From Sipunculus nudus (taxonomy: Eukaryota; Annelida; Sipuncula; Golfingiida; Sipunculidae): a stretch of 64,000 nt of DNA. Below, piece by piece: positions 26,949 to 35,462 of the stretch. The position numbers were made by a program, and so were the translations under genes. Numbering within the stretch: position 1 is the stretch's first letter; every line of letters begins with the position of its first letter. The stretch is from positions 992,001 to 1,056,000 of the forward strand of contig JAPPUL010000082.1 in assembly GCA_026874595.1 (NCBI GenBank). The letters are read 5' to 3'. The notes under the pieces were generated by a model. That model was not told the origin of the DNA and did not search any database. It was given only the letters and a program-made list of their open reading frames with translations.

Positions 26949-26983
26949 TCTATAAGAAAGCTCTATAAGAAAGCTCTATAAAG
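26949..26983. repeat. 13-bp tandem repeat after the sigma-factor gene
   Basis: TCTATAAGAAAGC occurs twice in full and a third time in part, directly after the stop codon and in the convergent spacer with ispD. Confidence 0.75.
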
Positions 26984-26991
26984 AAACTTAA

Positions 26992-27738
26992 CTAAGATAT
27001 AAGGTTTTGGTTTATCATATAGTTTGCAAAGGCAAGATCTTCTTTAGTAGTTATTTTGAAATTGGTTTTTGAGCCTATTATAATTTTAGTATCCTGTCCT
27101 ATTGCTTGAACTATACTTGTGTCATCTGTTGTGGAGTATGGCTTTTTTGCATACTCACGATATGCTTTTGTTATAATATCAAAGTGAAAGCCTTGTGGCG
27201 TTAGTATCCCGACGTGGTGTTTTCTATCAAGATGTTTTTTAATTAATCTATTATTATTATTATGTTTTAGCTTTTTGATTGTATCTGTGAGAGGGTATGC
27301 TAGTGTAACTGAAGGATATTTATACAAAGCTTTTAATAGATTTTTAATATCATTATGGTTTATAAAAGGTCTTGCTGAATCGTGTATTAGTACAATACTA
27401 TTTGGGTTTTGGTTTTGAATATGTTTAAGACCATTATAAACCGACATATTTCTACTTAAGCTGCTTCCTTCAACAATGAAAAGACGATTACTCTCTTTAG
27501 ATTCTTTATTAATATGGCTATAAATTAAACTTGTAAAAGTATCGTAATCGCCGGGACTTATTACAAGTATAACTTTTGTGTTTAGCTTATTCAGTTCTTG
27601 ATTGAACAAAATAGTTTGCAAAGACCATAAAAATAAAGGAACCTCCCCAAGCAATACAAACTGTTTTTTAGTCTCTGCTGCAAGCCTTTTGCCAGACCCT
27701 GACGCAAGTAGTATTACAAAAGCATTTTTATATTGCAT
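26992..27738 (-). CDS. ispD: 2-C-methyl-D-erythritol 4-phosphate cytidylyltransferase
   Basis: 248 residues. IspD couples CTP to methylerythritol phosphate in the MEP isoprenoid pathway. Motifs: the nucleotide loop VILLASGSGKRLAAETKKQF, IVLIHDSARPFI, AYPLTDTIK, and the C-terminal FKITTKEDLAFA. The first glycine of the usual LAAGxGxR loop is Ser here (ASGSGKR), a common variant. It is the last gene of the leftward carD - PIN/TRAM - ispD group, 103 bp after the PIN gene, an arrangement familiar from other bacteria where ispD lies next to carD. Confidence 0.94.
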   Translation of the reverse strand: MQYKNAFVILLASGSGKRLAAETKKQFVLLGEVPLFLWSLQTILFNQELNKLNTKVILVISPGDYDTFTSLIYSHINKESKESNRLFIVEGSSLSRNMSVYNGLKHIQNQNPNSIVLIHDSARPFINHNDIKNLLKALYKYPSVTLAYPLTDTIKKLKHNNNNRLIKKHLDRKHHVGILTPQGFHFDIITKAYREYAKKPYSTTDDTSIVQAIGQDTKIIIGSKTNFKITTKEDLAFANYMINQNLIS

Positions 27739-27841
27739 GTATTTTATATTTGTAATTGCAAATAAGCTAAAAAGTTTTAGTTCTATTTTCAGTTCTATTA
27801 ATATTACTATTAATAGAACTAAACTAATTATAAAGCTACTT

Positions 27842-28822
27842 CTAGTGCGTAAGTTGCGTAAAAATCATTCTACCTGCAGGCGTTTGCAATATACTAGTTA
27901 CAATAACTTTAACATCACGTCCTATATGACTTTTACCGTTGTCAACTACGATCATAGTCCCATCGTCAAGATATCCAATGCCCTGATGATGATCTTTACC
28001 TTCTTTAACTACAGTTATCTTTATTTCTTCGTTAGGGAGTAGTACAGGCTTAACAGCATTCGTAAGTTCGTTAATGTTTAAAATCTGTACTCCTTGAAAC
28101 TCAGCAACTTTGTTTAAATTAAAGTCATTAGTAACAATAGCAGCATTCCCATATTGCAAAGCAAGTTTTAAAAGCTTACTGTCAACCTCGGGAGTATCAA
28201 CAAAATCCTCTTCAGTTATACGAATTATGGCTTTTTTACTTGCCTTTAATTTGTTTAATATATCAAGTCCTCGCCTTCCGCGGTTTCGTTTTAAGGGGTC
28301 TGAGGAGTCGGCAACTTGGTGTAACTCATTTAATACGAACTTAGGAATTATAAGAATCCCTTCAAGAAAGCCAGTCTCGGCAATATCAAATATCCTGCCA
28401 TCTATAATAACGCTAGTATCTAATATTTTATGCTTTAACTTTTCCTCAGGCTTTGCTTTAGAAGTAGAGTTAAAAGCGATATCAGGCTCTTTAAGCCAAG
28501 TTAACGTAAACACAAAATAGGCCATTACAAGCTCAAAAATACTTACAAACTCATCTGACAAGCCCCCTATCTTTACAAACGCAGAACCTAAGAAGTGACC
28601 TATTAAAAGTCCTATTAAAAGGCCTATTGAGCCAAAGAGTAATTTTCTTCCCTTTGCTCTGTGCGCAGTAATTTCAAGCCATATAAAAAGACTCGTAATA
28701 ATGGCTGCAAGTATAGGATATACAACATATGCCTTAATATTAAAGTATGTTGCATTTGTATTGTATCCGATAACAAAAGCAAAGAGAGTTATTAAAAGTA
28801 AAACAGCAATTCTAAATAACAT
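27842..28822 (-). CDS. Membrane-anchored PIN/TRAM-domain protein (YacL-like)
   Basis: 326 residues. Four N-terminal hydrophobic segments (about 5-120) are followed by a PIN domain. Its acidic sites appear in [35 protein letters not shown] and [14 protein letters not shown]-terminal TRAM domain follows ([34 protein letters not shown]). The architecture matches Bacillus YacL, a predicted RNase at the membrane. The gene lies 32 bp after carD and before ispD. Confidence 0.92.
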   Translation of the reverse strand: MLFRIAVLLLITLFAFVIGYNTNATYFNIKAYVVYPILAAIITSLFIWLEITAHRAKGRKLLFGSIGLLIGLLIGHFLGSAFVKIGGLSDEFVSIFELVMAYFVFTLTWLKEPDIAFNSTSKAKPEEKLKHKILDTSVIIDGRIFDIAETGFLEGILIIPKFVLNELHQVADSSDPLKRNRGRRGLDILNKLKASKKAIIRITEEDFVDTPEVDSKLLKLALQYGNAAIVTNDFNLNKVAEFQGVQILNINELTNAVKPVLLPNEEIKITVVKEGKDHHQGIGYLDDGTMIVVDNGKSHIGRDVKVIVTSILQTPAGRMIFTQLTH

Positions 28823-28854
28823 AATATCCTCTGTTTATTTAAGGACAAGCAAAA

Positions 28855-29406
28855 CTATAAATCCTTGTTATTAATCATTTTGAGTATTTCATTTTTTGTA
28901 TCGTCGTCTGTTTTTGTCTTTGTTAAAATGTTATTAAGCATATTTTCAACTTTTGACTTACTTTGACTTGTAGCAAAAGCAATTTCGTCGCTTATAAGGT
29001 TCATAGCATTTCTAAGCAATTTCTTTTCAGAATTGGATATAGAGTTACAATTTTGCCTTGAGGACAAATTACTAATCACCTCAGCAATGCCAAGAAAAGA
29101 GCCTTCTTTAAGTTTGTCAGAGTTGTAAGTATAGCGCTCACGCCAGTTATCAGAGAGGGTAATATTATTCTGCTCATTTTCAAGTATAGAAACAGCTTTA
29201 ATAATCTCTTTTTTGTCGGCAATAGTCCTAAGCCTTACTTTATCATTGTCATTACAATCGCAAGGTAACATAACTTTCATGCTACTATTTAAAAGTTCAA
29301 GAACATAATACTTTCGTGTTTGTCCAAGAATAAGTTGTTCTTCAATACCCTTAATTTCACCTATCCCGTGAATAGGGTAAACGACCTTAGTTCCGACGCT
29401 GTACAT
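28855..29406 (-). CDS. CarD-family transcription regulator
   Basis: 183 residues. The N-terminal RNA-polymerase-interaction domain is clear: YSVGTKVVYPIHGIGEIKGIEEQLILGQTRKYYVLELLNSSMKVMLP. The C-terminal part is the helical DNA-binding domain (SDNWRERYTYNSDKLKEGSFLGIAEVISNLS). CarD proteins bind RNA polymerase beta and stabilise open complexes, often at rRNA promoters. First gene of the leftward group with the PIN/TRAM and ispD genes; AAAGGAT precedes the ATG. In many spirochaetes the CarD protein has exactly this neighbourhood. Confidence 0.93.
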   Translation of the reverse strand: MYSVGTKVVYPIHGIGEIKGIEEQLILGQTRKYYVLELLNSSMKVMLPCDCNDNDKVRLRTIADKKEIIKAVSILENEQNNITLSDNWRERYTYNSDKLKEGSFLGIAEVISNLSSRQNCNSISNSEKKLLRNAMNLISDEIAFATSQSKSKVENMLNNILTKTKTDDDTKNEILKMINNKDL

Positions 29407-29702
29407 ACGCTTTATCCTTTAATTATTATTTTAAATTGACAAAACAAAATATAGAAAACTACCAAATAAATGATACTCACTAAAAAAGAAGAAGATAAAG
29501 GTCATGACATACTTTAAATAAGCATGTCATACTTAAAAAATAACGACCATATATCAACTTAAAAAGAGCGTTCCTTGTAGGTTAGCTTATTTAAAGATTG
29601 AAAAATAAGATTATGTATTCTTAAGGAAACGATCTAAGTATTAAATATAATACAATGAACATGTAATTTGAAGTAAGGGTATATATTTTAGGGTTTGTTT
29701 TG

Positions 29703-31526
29703 TTAATTAATGGGAGTGTGAAAAGAGTTTAGCTTATGTAAGAGTTTTTTAAGACTTTTAATAATTGCGCTAATGTCGTTTTTCAAGGACGCTATGTTGA
29801 TGTAGTATCCAGACTTTATATTTTGTTTAATAATCGAGTTATCTATAATAGCTTTCATAAAAGGGAACTCATTTTCAAGCTGCAGCTGTGCTTTAATAAT
29901 AATATCGTTTTTAATATTTTGTGTATTTTGGATATTAAGTAAGTATTTAAATCTTAAAAGGGTATTGAGCAAGTTGTTTAGGAGTGGAGTTATTTTCTTT
30001 ATCATGATATCTTTATTTTTATGTTTAGTATGTTCTAAAATATTCTTTTTAATAATGGTTTTATCTTTCTCTTTTAGCAATGTTGAGCTTTCGTTATCCA
30101 AAGTGATATTGGTAATGCTTGGGATGTTGCGACCATGTTTAGTTGCGTTATAGATAAGATTATTGTCTTTGTTATAGATGCCGGCATAATCAGCAAGCCA
30201 TTTTAGCAGGTTATCAAGTACGAAATCGGTTTTGACATTGCCAATAGTAAAGGGGTTTCTTTGTAGGGTGAGTCTATAGAAGAGAGTATTAATAGTATTA
30301 AACTTAGATTGCTTGTGAAAGAGGAAATTCTGATATATTGCACTATCTTTAGCATGCGTGATATTATTAGAATAAGCAAGGTCCTGCCCGACTAGTATAA
30401 TGGAAGAGAATCCGAGCAGGCGAGCGATTTCAAGGGCACAAGTTGAAACAGAGGAACCAGTATTAATAAAAGAAATGCTAAAGTTAAAGTGTTTATAAAG
30501 CCAATGAAGGAAAGAGTCTTTGGTATTGTCTTCGTGAGTTGCGAAATAGAAATTGTTATTATATGGAAGGTTCCAATTAGGTATTGCAGAATTAGTAGAA
30601 AGAGAATATATAATGGAGACATTGCGTAATGCGGGATATTTGGGAGTGGCGGTAAAGTCTTTTAGGTTATGGATTTGAGAATCTAGTGCTATTATAAAGT
30701 CTGGATATATGTTAGCATTTATGAGAGTAGGCAGGGCGGTATCAGTAGTTATTATAAAGATGTAGTTTTGGATTTTTTGGATTTGAGAAAGAGAGTTATT
30801 AAGCGAAGGCCCAGCAGAAACGATTAAAGTAGCTAAGTTATAAAACTTGTTAAAGATGCTAGAAATATCTTTGTGAGAGAAGATATTGGAAAAGTTATAA
30901 ATATTATTTTTAAGCCAAAGCTTTTGGAAATAAGTTTTGGTAAAAAGGTCTTGAACTAATTGTTTAGAATAAGAGTTTATGTTATTAATCAGCGGGTCAT
31001 AAATAAGCTTAAATAAACGGTAATGATTTTCTAAAAAAACTATTTGAATTTTGTTATAATATTTATCTTTATAAAGAGATAAAAGAAAAGAGTTCCAACA
31101 TTGCGTACCAATAAATAAAACAATTCTTTTGTCGTTTAAAAAGCTAAGGTCAACATGATGAGCAGCATTAATTAAGATATTGGACTCATGTTCAAAGACG
31201 GCGATATTAATATTATCGACAGAAGGCTTTGAAAAAGCTTTTATCTGAGCTAAAGTTTCTTTGATGTGGTAAGCAAAGCCAAATCCGATAATAACAATTA
31301 GGTTATAGTCGGAAGAGATATTAACAAATTTCTTAGCCTCTTTTACAGGGTCATACTTGCTATGAATATAGATGTGGTTATAAGTGAATGTGGGGAGGGA
31401 ATTTTTAGCAAAAGAGGTTTTAATAAACTTATTATTGGATTTATTATACTTATTGATCTGAGCTTGTGAAAATAAAACACCCTTTTCTTTAAGAGTAAAG
31501 AAGTTATTCCGTATGAGCTTATGCAT
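29703..31526 (-). CDS. DUF115 / motility-associated-factor glycosyltransferase-like protein
   Basis: 607 residues. The central DUF115 (MptE-like) domain is recognisable. It runs from LIVIIGFGFAYHIKETL through TLIVSAGPSLNNSLSQIQKIQNYIFIITTDTALPTLINANIYPDFIIALDSQ to INTGSSVSTCALEIARLLGFSSIILVGQDLAYSNN. Proteins of this type (Maf) transfer nonulosonic acids to flagellin in several bacteria, so a role in flagellar filament modification is plausible here, given the FlaA genes in the window. The product is rich in Asn, Ile and Lys, and the coding strand is not purine-biased as in most neighbours. It stands alone between long spacers. Confidence 0.82.
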   Translation of the reverse strand: MHKLIRNNFFTLKEKGVLFSQAQINKYNKSNNKFIKTSFAKNSLPTFTYNHIYIHSKYDPVKEAKKFVNISSDYNLIVIIGFGFAYHIKETLAQIKAFSKPSVDNINIAVFEHESNILINAAHHVDLSFLNDKRIVLFIGTQCWNSFLLSLYKDKYYNKIQIVFLENHYRLFKLIYDPLINNINSYSKQLVQDLFTKTYFQKLWLKNNIYNFSNIFSHKDISSIFNKFYNLATLIVSAGPSLNNSLSQIQKIQNYIFIITTDTALPTLINANIYPDFIIALDSQIHNLKDFTATPKYPALRNVSIIYSLSTNSAIPNWNLPYNNNFYFATHEDNTKDSFLHWLYKHFNFSISFINTGSSVSTCALEIARLLGFSSIILVGQDLAYSNNITHAKDSAIYQNFLFHKQSKFNTINTLFYRLTLQRNPFTIGNVKTDFVLDNLLKWLADYAGIYNKDNNLIYNATKHGRNIPSITNITLDNESSTLLKEKDKTIIKKNILEHTKHKNKDIMIKKITPLLNNLLNTLLRFKYLLNIQNTQNIKNDIIIKAQLQLENEFPFMKAIIDNSIIKQNIKSGYYINIASLKNDISAIIKSLKKLLHKLNSFHTPIN

Positions 31527-31678
31527 AACTAGGCAATAAATTTAATATGTAAACAATAAATGATTAAAATATAATATTCTTATATATACCTTATATACTA
31601 TAAAAAGGCTTAAAAGATAACAAAACATATAGAAAAAAAGCTATAGAAATTTATAATAAATAAAAAGAGAGAAAACAT

Positions 31679-33340
31679 ATGGCAGAACAAGGCGGAGTAA
31701 AGGAAGGAGTAAAGGAAGGAGTAAAGGAAGGAGTAAAGGAAGGAGTAAAAGGCGGGGTAAAAGGAATAAGGTCGGAAAAAAGGTTTATAGGCAAGGGAGG
31801 AGAAGGGGAGAATGTGATAGAAGTAATGGATACGACCTTACGAGATGGAGAACAAATGATGGGGGTAGCGTATAGTATATCCGAGAAGCGAGCAATAGGA
31901 AGGATGTTGTTAGAAGATCTTCTAGTAGATAGGCTTGAGATATGCAGTGCACGAGTATCAGAGGGGGAGCGTGAGGCGGCTTGCGGGATATTGGAGTGGG
32001 CGAAAGGAGAGGGTGGCGAGGGGATGGTAGAAAAGGTTGAGATATTGGGTTTTGTAGATTACGCTAAATCGGTAGACTGGATAATGTCGGTAGGGGGAAA
32101 TACGATAAACTTGTTAATGAAGGGTTCAAGAAAGCATGTTGAGCAGCAGATAAAAAAGAGCGCAGAAGAGCATGTTGCAGACGTAAGGCGTACAGTATCG
32201 TATGCAAAAGACAAAGGTCTTTGCGTAAATATCTATCTAGAAGACTGGTCAAGCGGGATGAGAAACTCAAGAGACTATGTGCACTATGTTTTAGACAATT
32301 TAGGAGATATAGGGATAAGTCGTTTCATGCTCCCGGACACATTAGGAATATTGTATCCGACAGAGACAAAGGATATGATAAAGAGTCTGGTTAATAGGTA
32401 CGAAGGCAGGCATTTTGATTTTCATGGACACAATGATTATGGTCTTGGGACAGCAAACACATTATCAGCAATAGAGGGAGGAGTAAAGGGAGTACATTTG
32501 ACAGTGAACGGGATGGGAGAGCGAGCAGGGAATGCGCCTTTAGACGAAGTGGTGGTATCAATAAAGGATTTTAGAACAAATAATCTTAACGTACGAACAA
32601 ATATAAACGAGCTTGCGCTTTCAAAAGTAAGTCGGGAGGTGGAGATATATTCGGGGCAGCGGCTTGCATCAAACAAGCCGATTATAGGAGATAATGTATA
32701 TACCCAAACAGCGGGATTACATGCGGATGGGGATTTGAAAGGGGATTTATATGTAAGTAGTTTGTTGCCGGAGCGTTTTGGACGTAGGCGAAAGTACGCT
32801 CTAGGGAAGTTATCGGGGAAGGCAAGTCTTGAAAATAATTTAAAGGAATTAAATATAAGTCTTAATGAGGAAGAGAAGGAGAAGGTGTTAAAGAAGGTGG
32901 TAGAGCTTGGCGATAAAAAAGAACTTATAACGGCAGACGAACTACCGTATATAATAGGAGATGTGCTAGATACAAAGATAGAACGAATATTTAAGATAAA
33001 CTCGGCAGTGGTGGTTACGAGTACAAATCTAAGGCCGATGGCAACAGTAAGCGTTGAATATAAGGGCAAGATTATGCAAGAGACGTCGTCTGGGGATGGG
33101 GGTTATGATGGATTTATGAGGGCAATTAAGACGTTAGCCAAGGCGTTTGATATAAAGCTGCCGAAGTTAAAAGATTATGCAGTAGTGATACCGCCGGGAG
33201 GGAATACCGATGCGTTGGTACAAACGACAATAACGTGGGAGCAGGATGGAAAAAGCTTTAAGACAAAAGGGGTGGATTCTGATCAAATGTTATCGGCTAT
33301 TGAGGCAACAGAAAAAATGATAAATATAGTACTAAGCTAA
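31679..33340 (+). CDS. LeuA-family synthase (isopropylmalate/citramalate synthase-like)
   Basis: 553 residues of the DRE-TIM metallolyase family. The catalytic motif VMDTTLRDGEQM, the metal site FDFHGHNDYGLG and the GMGERAGNAPLDEVV motif are all present. So are the LeuA-type linker (LHADGDLKGDLY, YALGKLSGKASLENNLKEL) and the C-terminal regulatory domain (about 430-553). The enzyme condenses acetyl-CoA with a 2-oxo acid; whether this is 2-oxoisovalerate (IPMS) or pyruvate (citramalate) cannot be told. The first 45 residues are a non-family extension made by a 12-bp repeat; translation from an internal ATG near 31826 (VMDTTLRDG) is possible. A weak AGAGAG precedes 31679. Confidence 0.85.
   Translation: MAEQGGVKEGVKEGVKEGVKEGVKGGVKGIRSEKRFIGKGGEGENVIEVMDTTLRDGEQMMGVAYSISEKRAIGRMLLEDLLVDRLEICSARVSEGEREAACGILEWAKGEGGEGMVEKVEILGFVDYAKSVDWIMSVGGNTINLLMKGSRKHVEQQIKKSAEEHVADVRRTVSYAKDKGLCVNIYLEDWSSGMRNSRDYVHYVLDNLGDIGISRFMLPDTLGILYPTETKDMIKSLVNRYEGRHFDFHGHNDYGLGTANTLSAIEGGVKGVHLTVNGMGERAGNAPLDEVVVSIKDFRTNNLNVRTNINELALSKVSREVEIYSGQRLASNKPIIGDNVYTQTAGLHADGDLKGDLYVSSLLPERFGRRRKYALGKLSGKASLENNLKELNISLNEEEKEKVLKKVVELGDKKELITADELPYIIGDVLDTKIERIFKINSAVVVTSTNLRPMATVSVEYKGKIMQETSSGDGGYDGFMRAIKTLAKAFDIKLPKLKDYAVVIPPGGNTDALVQTTITWEQDGKSFKTKGVDSDQMLSAIEATEKMINIVLS
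31697..31765 (+). repeat. In-frame 12-bp tandem repeat in the LeuA-like N terminus
   Basis: GTAAAGGAAGGA is repeated four times exactly (31697-31744), followed by two degenerate copies. It encodes V-K-E-G repeats, so gain or loss of a copy changes the protein by four residues without a frameshift. Confidence 0.9.
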
Positions 33341-33682
33341 AAAATATATATATAAGTGTGGTATAAGTTTGTAAATTCATAGTGTAGAAAAATAAATATT
33401 AATTTAATTGCTGTTAGAATTCGTTTGAAAAAAGACGATTTAGAAATTGGGACAATGGTGCTCATAAATAATAAGTATGTAGGTAACTTGACTTTTTATT
33501 TAAAGACCTTATACTAAGTAAGATAAAAATACTAGAGGTCGCTAAAAGCAGTAAAAAGGCAGTAAAAAAAAAGGGGCAGTAAAATAGATTGATGATAAAT
33601 GGGTTTAAGATAAAAGCAAAAAGAATATATATAAAGAATATAAAAGAAATAAAATAAAAAAGGAAATAAGGGGGCAAATAGA
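33341..33682. other. Intergenic, 342 bp, with one promoter
   Basis: No gene is seen. The spacer is AT-rich and contains a good sigma-70 promoter at 33488-33515 and a GGCAGTAAAA motif repeated near 33553-33583 before the next gene. Confidence 0.6.
33488..33515 (+). promoter_or_regulatory. Sigma-70 type promoter for the Ig-like exported protein
   Basis: TTGACT (33488-33493) and TATACT (33510-33515) are separated by 16 bases, in the spacer before the 33683 gene. The expected leader is about 160 bases. Confidence 0.65.
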
Positions 33683-35044
33683 ATGGGGGTAATAAATAAA
33701 AAGGCAAGAGTGATTTGGAAGTTTATGTTTAGTATGCTGTTTGTTGTTGTGGTGTTTGGAGCAGGTAAGACGCAAGTGTATGGAGAAGATAGTAAGGCAG
33801 CATTGTTGCTTCGTGCAGAGAACGGAGATGTATATAAGGGTGGTGACAATAAATATTATATATCAAACGATCTTGGCATATATGTTGAGGCAATAGATAG
33901 GAATGGTGATGAGCCTGGGGTAGGTGTTGGTCAGATAGAAGTGAAAGTGGATGATGGCGAATTCATAAAATACTATAGAAATATAACAGATAGGATATTT
34001 TTTGGAGGTTCAGGTGAGCATACAATGACCTATAGGGTAACAGATCGTCTTGGCAATAAGACTGGGGATGAAAAGCTGACTATAGTAATAGACAGTGACA
34101 ATCCCGTGGTAACTTTGGAATATAAGGTAACAGATGAAAATAAAAAGTCCTTCCAAAAGAATAATTTTATATATCTTCCCAAAGAAAACAGCATAAAGAT
34201 TAATGCAGAAGACAGGGTGTCAGGGATAAAAAGTCTTTTGGTATCTAAAGACTCACGGGAATATGAACAGATGGAAAGCGGTAGTGAATTTAGCTTGAAG
34301 GAGGAGGGTGTAAATATAATAAAGGTGAAGGCTCAAGATAATGTAAGGAACGAATCGCCGTTATTAATTTATACATTTTATGTAGATGATATAAAGCCAA
34401 GTATAGGAATAAAGACAAAATATGCGTTAATAGACGAGTTGCCTGCAGGGGATATGTCTAGGTATGGGAGAGGAGATGGAGATGGTGCTGATGGAAGGGG
34501 GAGAAGAGATGGAAGAGATGGAGGGAAAGGAGATGGGGCTAATGGAGGTAAGGGGAAGGGAGTAGGAGCTTTTGATGCTACTGGGTCTGAGGGGGTTGAG
34601 GGGGTAGATGATAGTTTAAAAGACGTGGAGGCGGAAAAGGGGAAGAGAGGAGAGAAGGCGGAAGGTAGTGATGGTGTTAAGAGGGCTTTGCCGGTAGAGG
34701 AGATTAGTGTAGTAGGTTCTGCTATATTGCCTGGGAGTAGCGAATCGGGTGAGTCTGATGGGGGAAAGGTAAGGATGGTTAGAAAGTATACGAATAAGAA
34801 CAATGTATTAAATTTTGTAGTAACTGATGGGGAGAGTGGGCTTTCAAAGGTAGAATGGCGTATGAATGGAGGGGAGTGGAGGCCTTATGAAAATGATGCT
34901 ATATCGCTTGAGGAGACAGGCGAAAATACAATAGAAGTAAGAGCCTATGACGAAGTAGGAAATTATAATATGAAGTCAATAACAGTGATCTTAGACGATC
35001 TTGCGCCGGAAATGCGTTTAAGGGTAATGAAAGACAGAGAGTAG
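33683..35044 (+). CDS. Exported Ig-like (OmpL47-type) repeat protein
   Basis: 453 residues. The signal peptide (KFMFSMLFVVVVFGAG, likely cut after VYG) is followed by beta-rich repeats with the pattern RVTDRLGNKT...IVIDSDNPVV, KAQDNVRNESPLL...YVDDIKPSI and RAYDEVGNYNMKSITVILDDLAPEM. They resemble the Ig-like/OmpL47-type modules found in spirochaete surface proteins. Residues about 250-350 are a low-complexity Gly/Asp/Lys/Arg-rich insert (GRGDGDGADGRGRRDGRD) that splits two repeats. Periplasmic or surface location is likely; ligand unknown. A promoter lies at 33488. The ATG has a GGGGG-type site nearby. Confidence 0.75.
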   Translation: MGVINKKARVIWKFMFSMLFVVVVFGAGKTQVYGEDSKAALLLRAENGDVYKGGDNKYYISNDLGIYVEAIDRNGDEPGVGVGQIEVKVDDGEFIKYYRNITDRIFFGGSGEHTMTYRVTDRLGNKTGDEKLTIVIDSDNPVVTLEYKVTDENKKSFQKNNFIYLPKENSIKINAEDRVSGIKSLLVSKDSREYEQMESGSEFSLKEEGVNIIKVKAQDNVRNESPLLIYTFYVDDIKPSIGIKTKYALIDELPAGDMSRYGRGDGDGADGRGRRDGRDGGKGDGANGGKGKGVGAFDATGSEGVEGVDDSLKDVEAEKGKRGEKAEGSDGVKRALPVEEISVVGSAILPGSSESGESDGGKVRMVRKYTNKNNVLNFVVTDGESGLSKVEWRMNGGEWRPYENDAISLEETGENTIEVRAYDEVGNYNMKSITVILDDLAPEMRLRVMKDRE

Positions 35045-35462
35045 GCTTAGCTTTTGGAGAATGTAGATTTAAGCGAGTGAGATTTAAGGATAATATAAAT
35101 TATAAAATTGTTGGTAATATTAGGTGTTATGAGGATGTGGTAGGGCTTATGTAGATATTGAGGTAGAAAGAGAATGTATAAAGATGTGTTATGAGAGTGT
35201 TGCAAGCTTGAGCGGGCTGCTTGTTAGAGTAGAGTGATTTAGATGCTTATGATGTAATTACTAGGAGGCGTTAAAGGGTAAGCATAGTAAGGTGAATGGG
35301 GTGTGAATGGTGAAGGTGAATGGGGTGCGAATGGATAAATGATGAATGGATAAATAAGGAAGTAAGGGTGAGGGGGTAAGGAGAGAAGGGATATAGGAGA
35401 GGGATATAAAAGTAAAAAAAAAGACGAGTTAAAAATGGAAACTTAAATGAGGGATAGATAAA
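35045..35462. other. Intergenic, 418 bp, G-rich with degenerate repeats
   Basis: No open gene is visible on either strand. The second half carries the repeats listed at 35289-35355 and then a purine-rich run (GGGTGAGGGGGTAAGGAG) reaching the clpC start. Confidence 0.6.
35289..35355. repeat. 24-bp and 15-bp direct repeats before clpC
   Basis: A 22-base segment beginning AAGGTGAATGGGG is repeated with a 24-base period (35289-35310 and 35313-35334, one mismatch). GAATGGATAAAT then repeats with a 15-base period (35329 and 35344). Confidence 0.7.

Noticed and set aside
32437-33069. Long minus-strand open frame inside the LeuA-like gene
   Set aside because: It is the mirror of a strongly conserved enzyme, with Ser/Phe/Leu-rich composition and no motif. 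Similar mirrors at 811-1386, 34378-34803 and 62121-62609 were rejected for the same reason.
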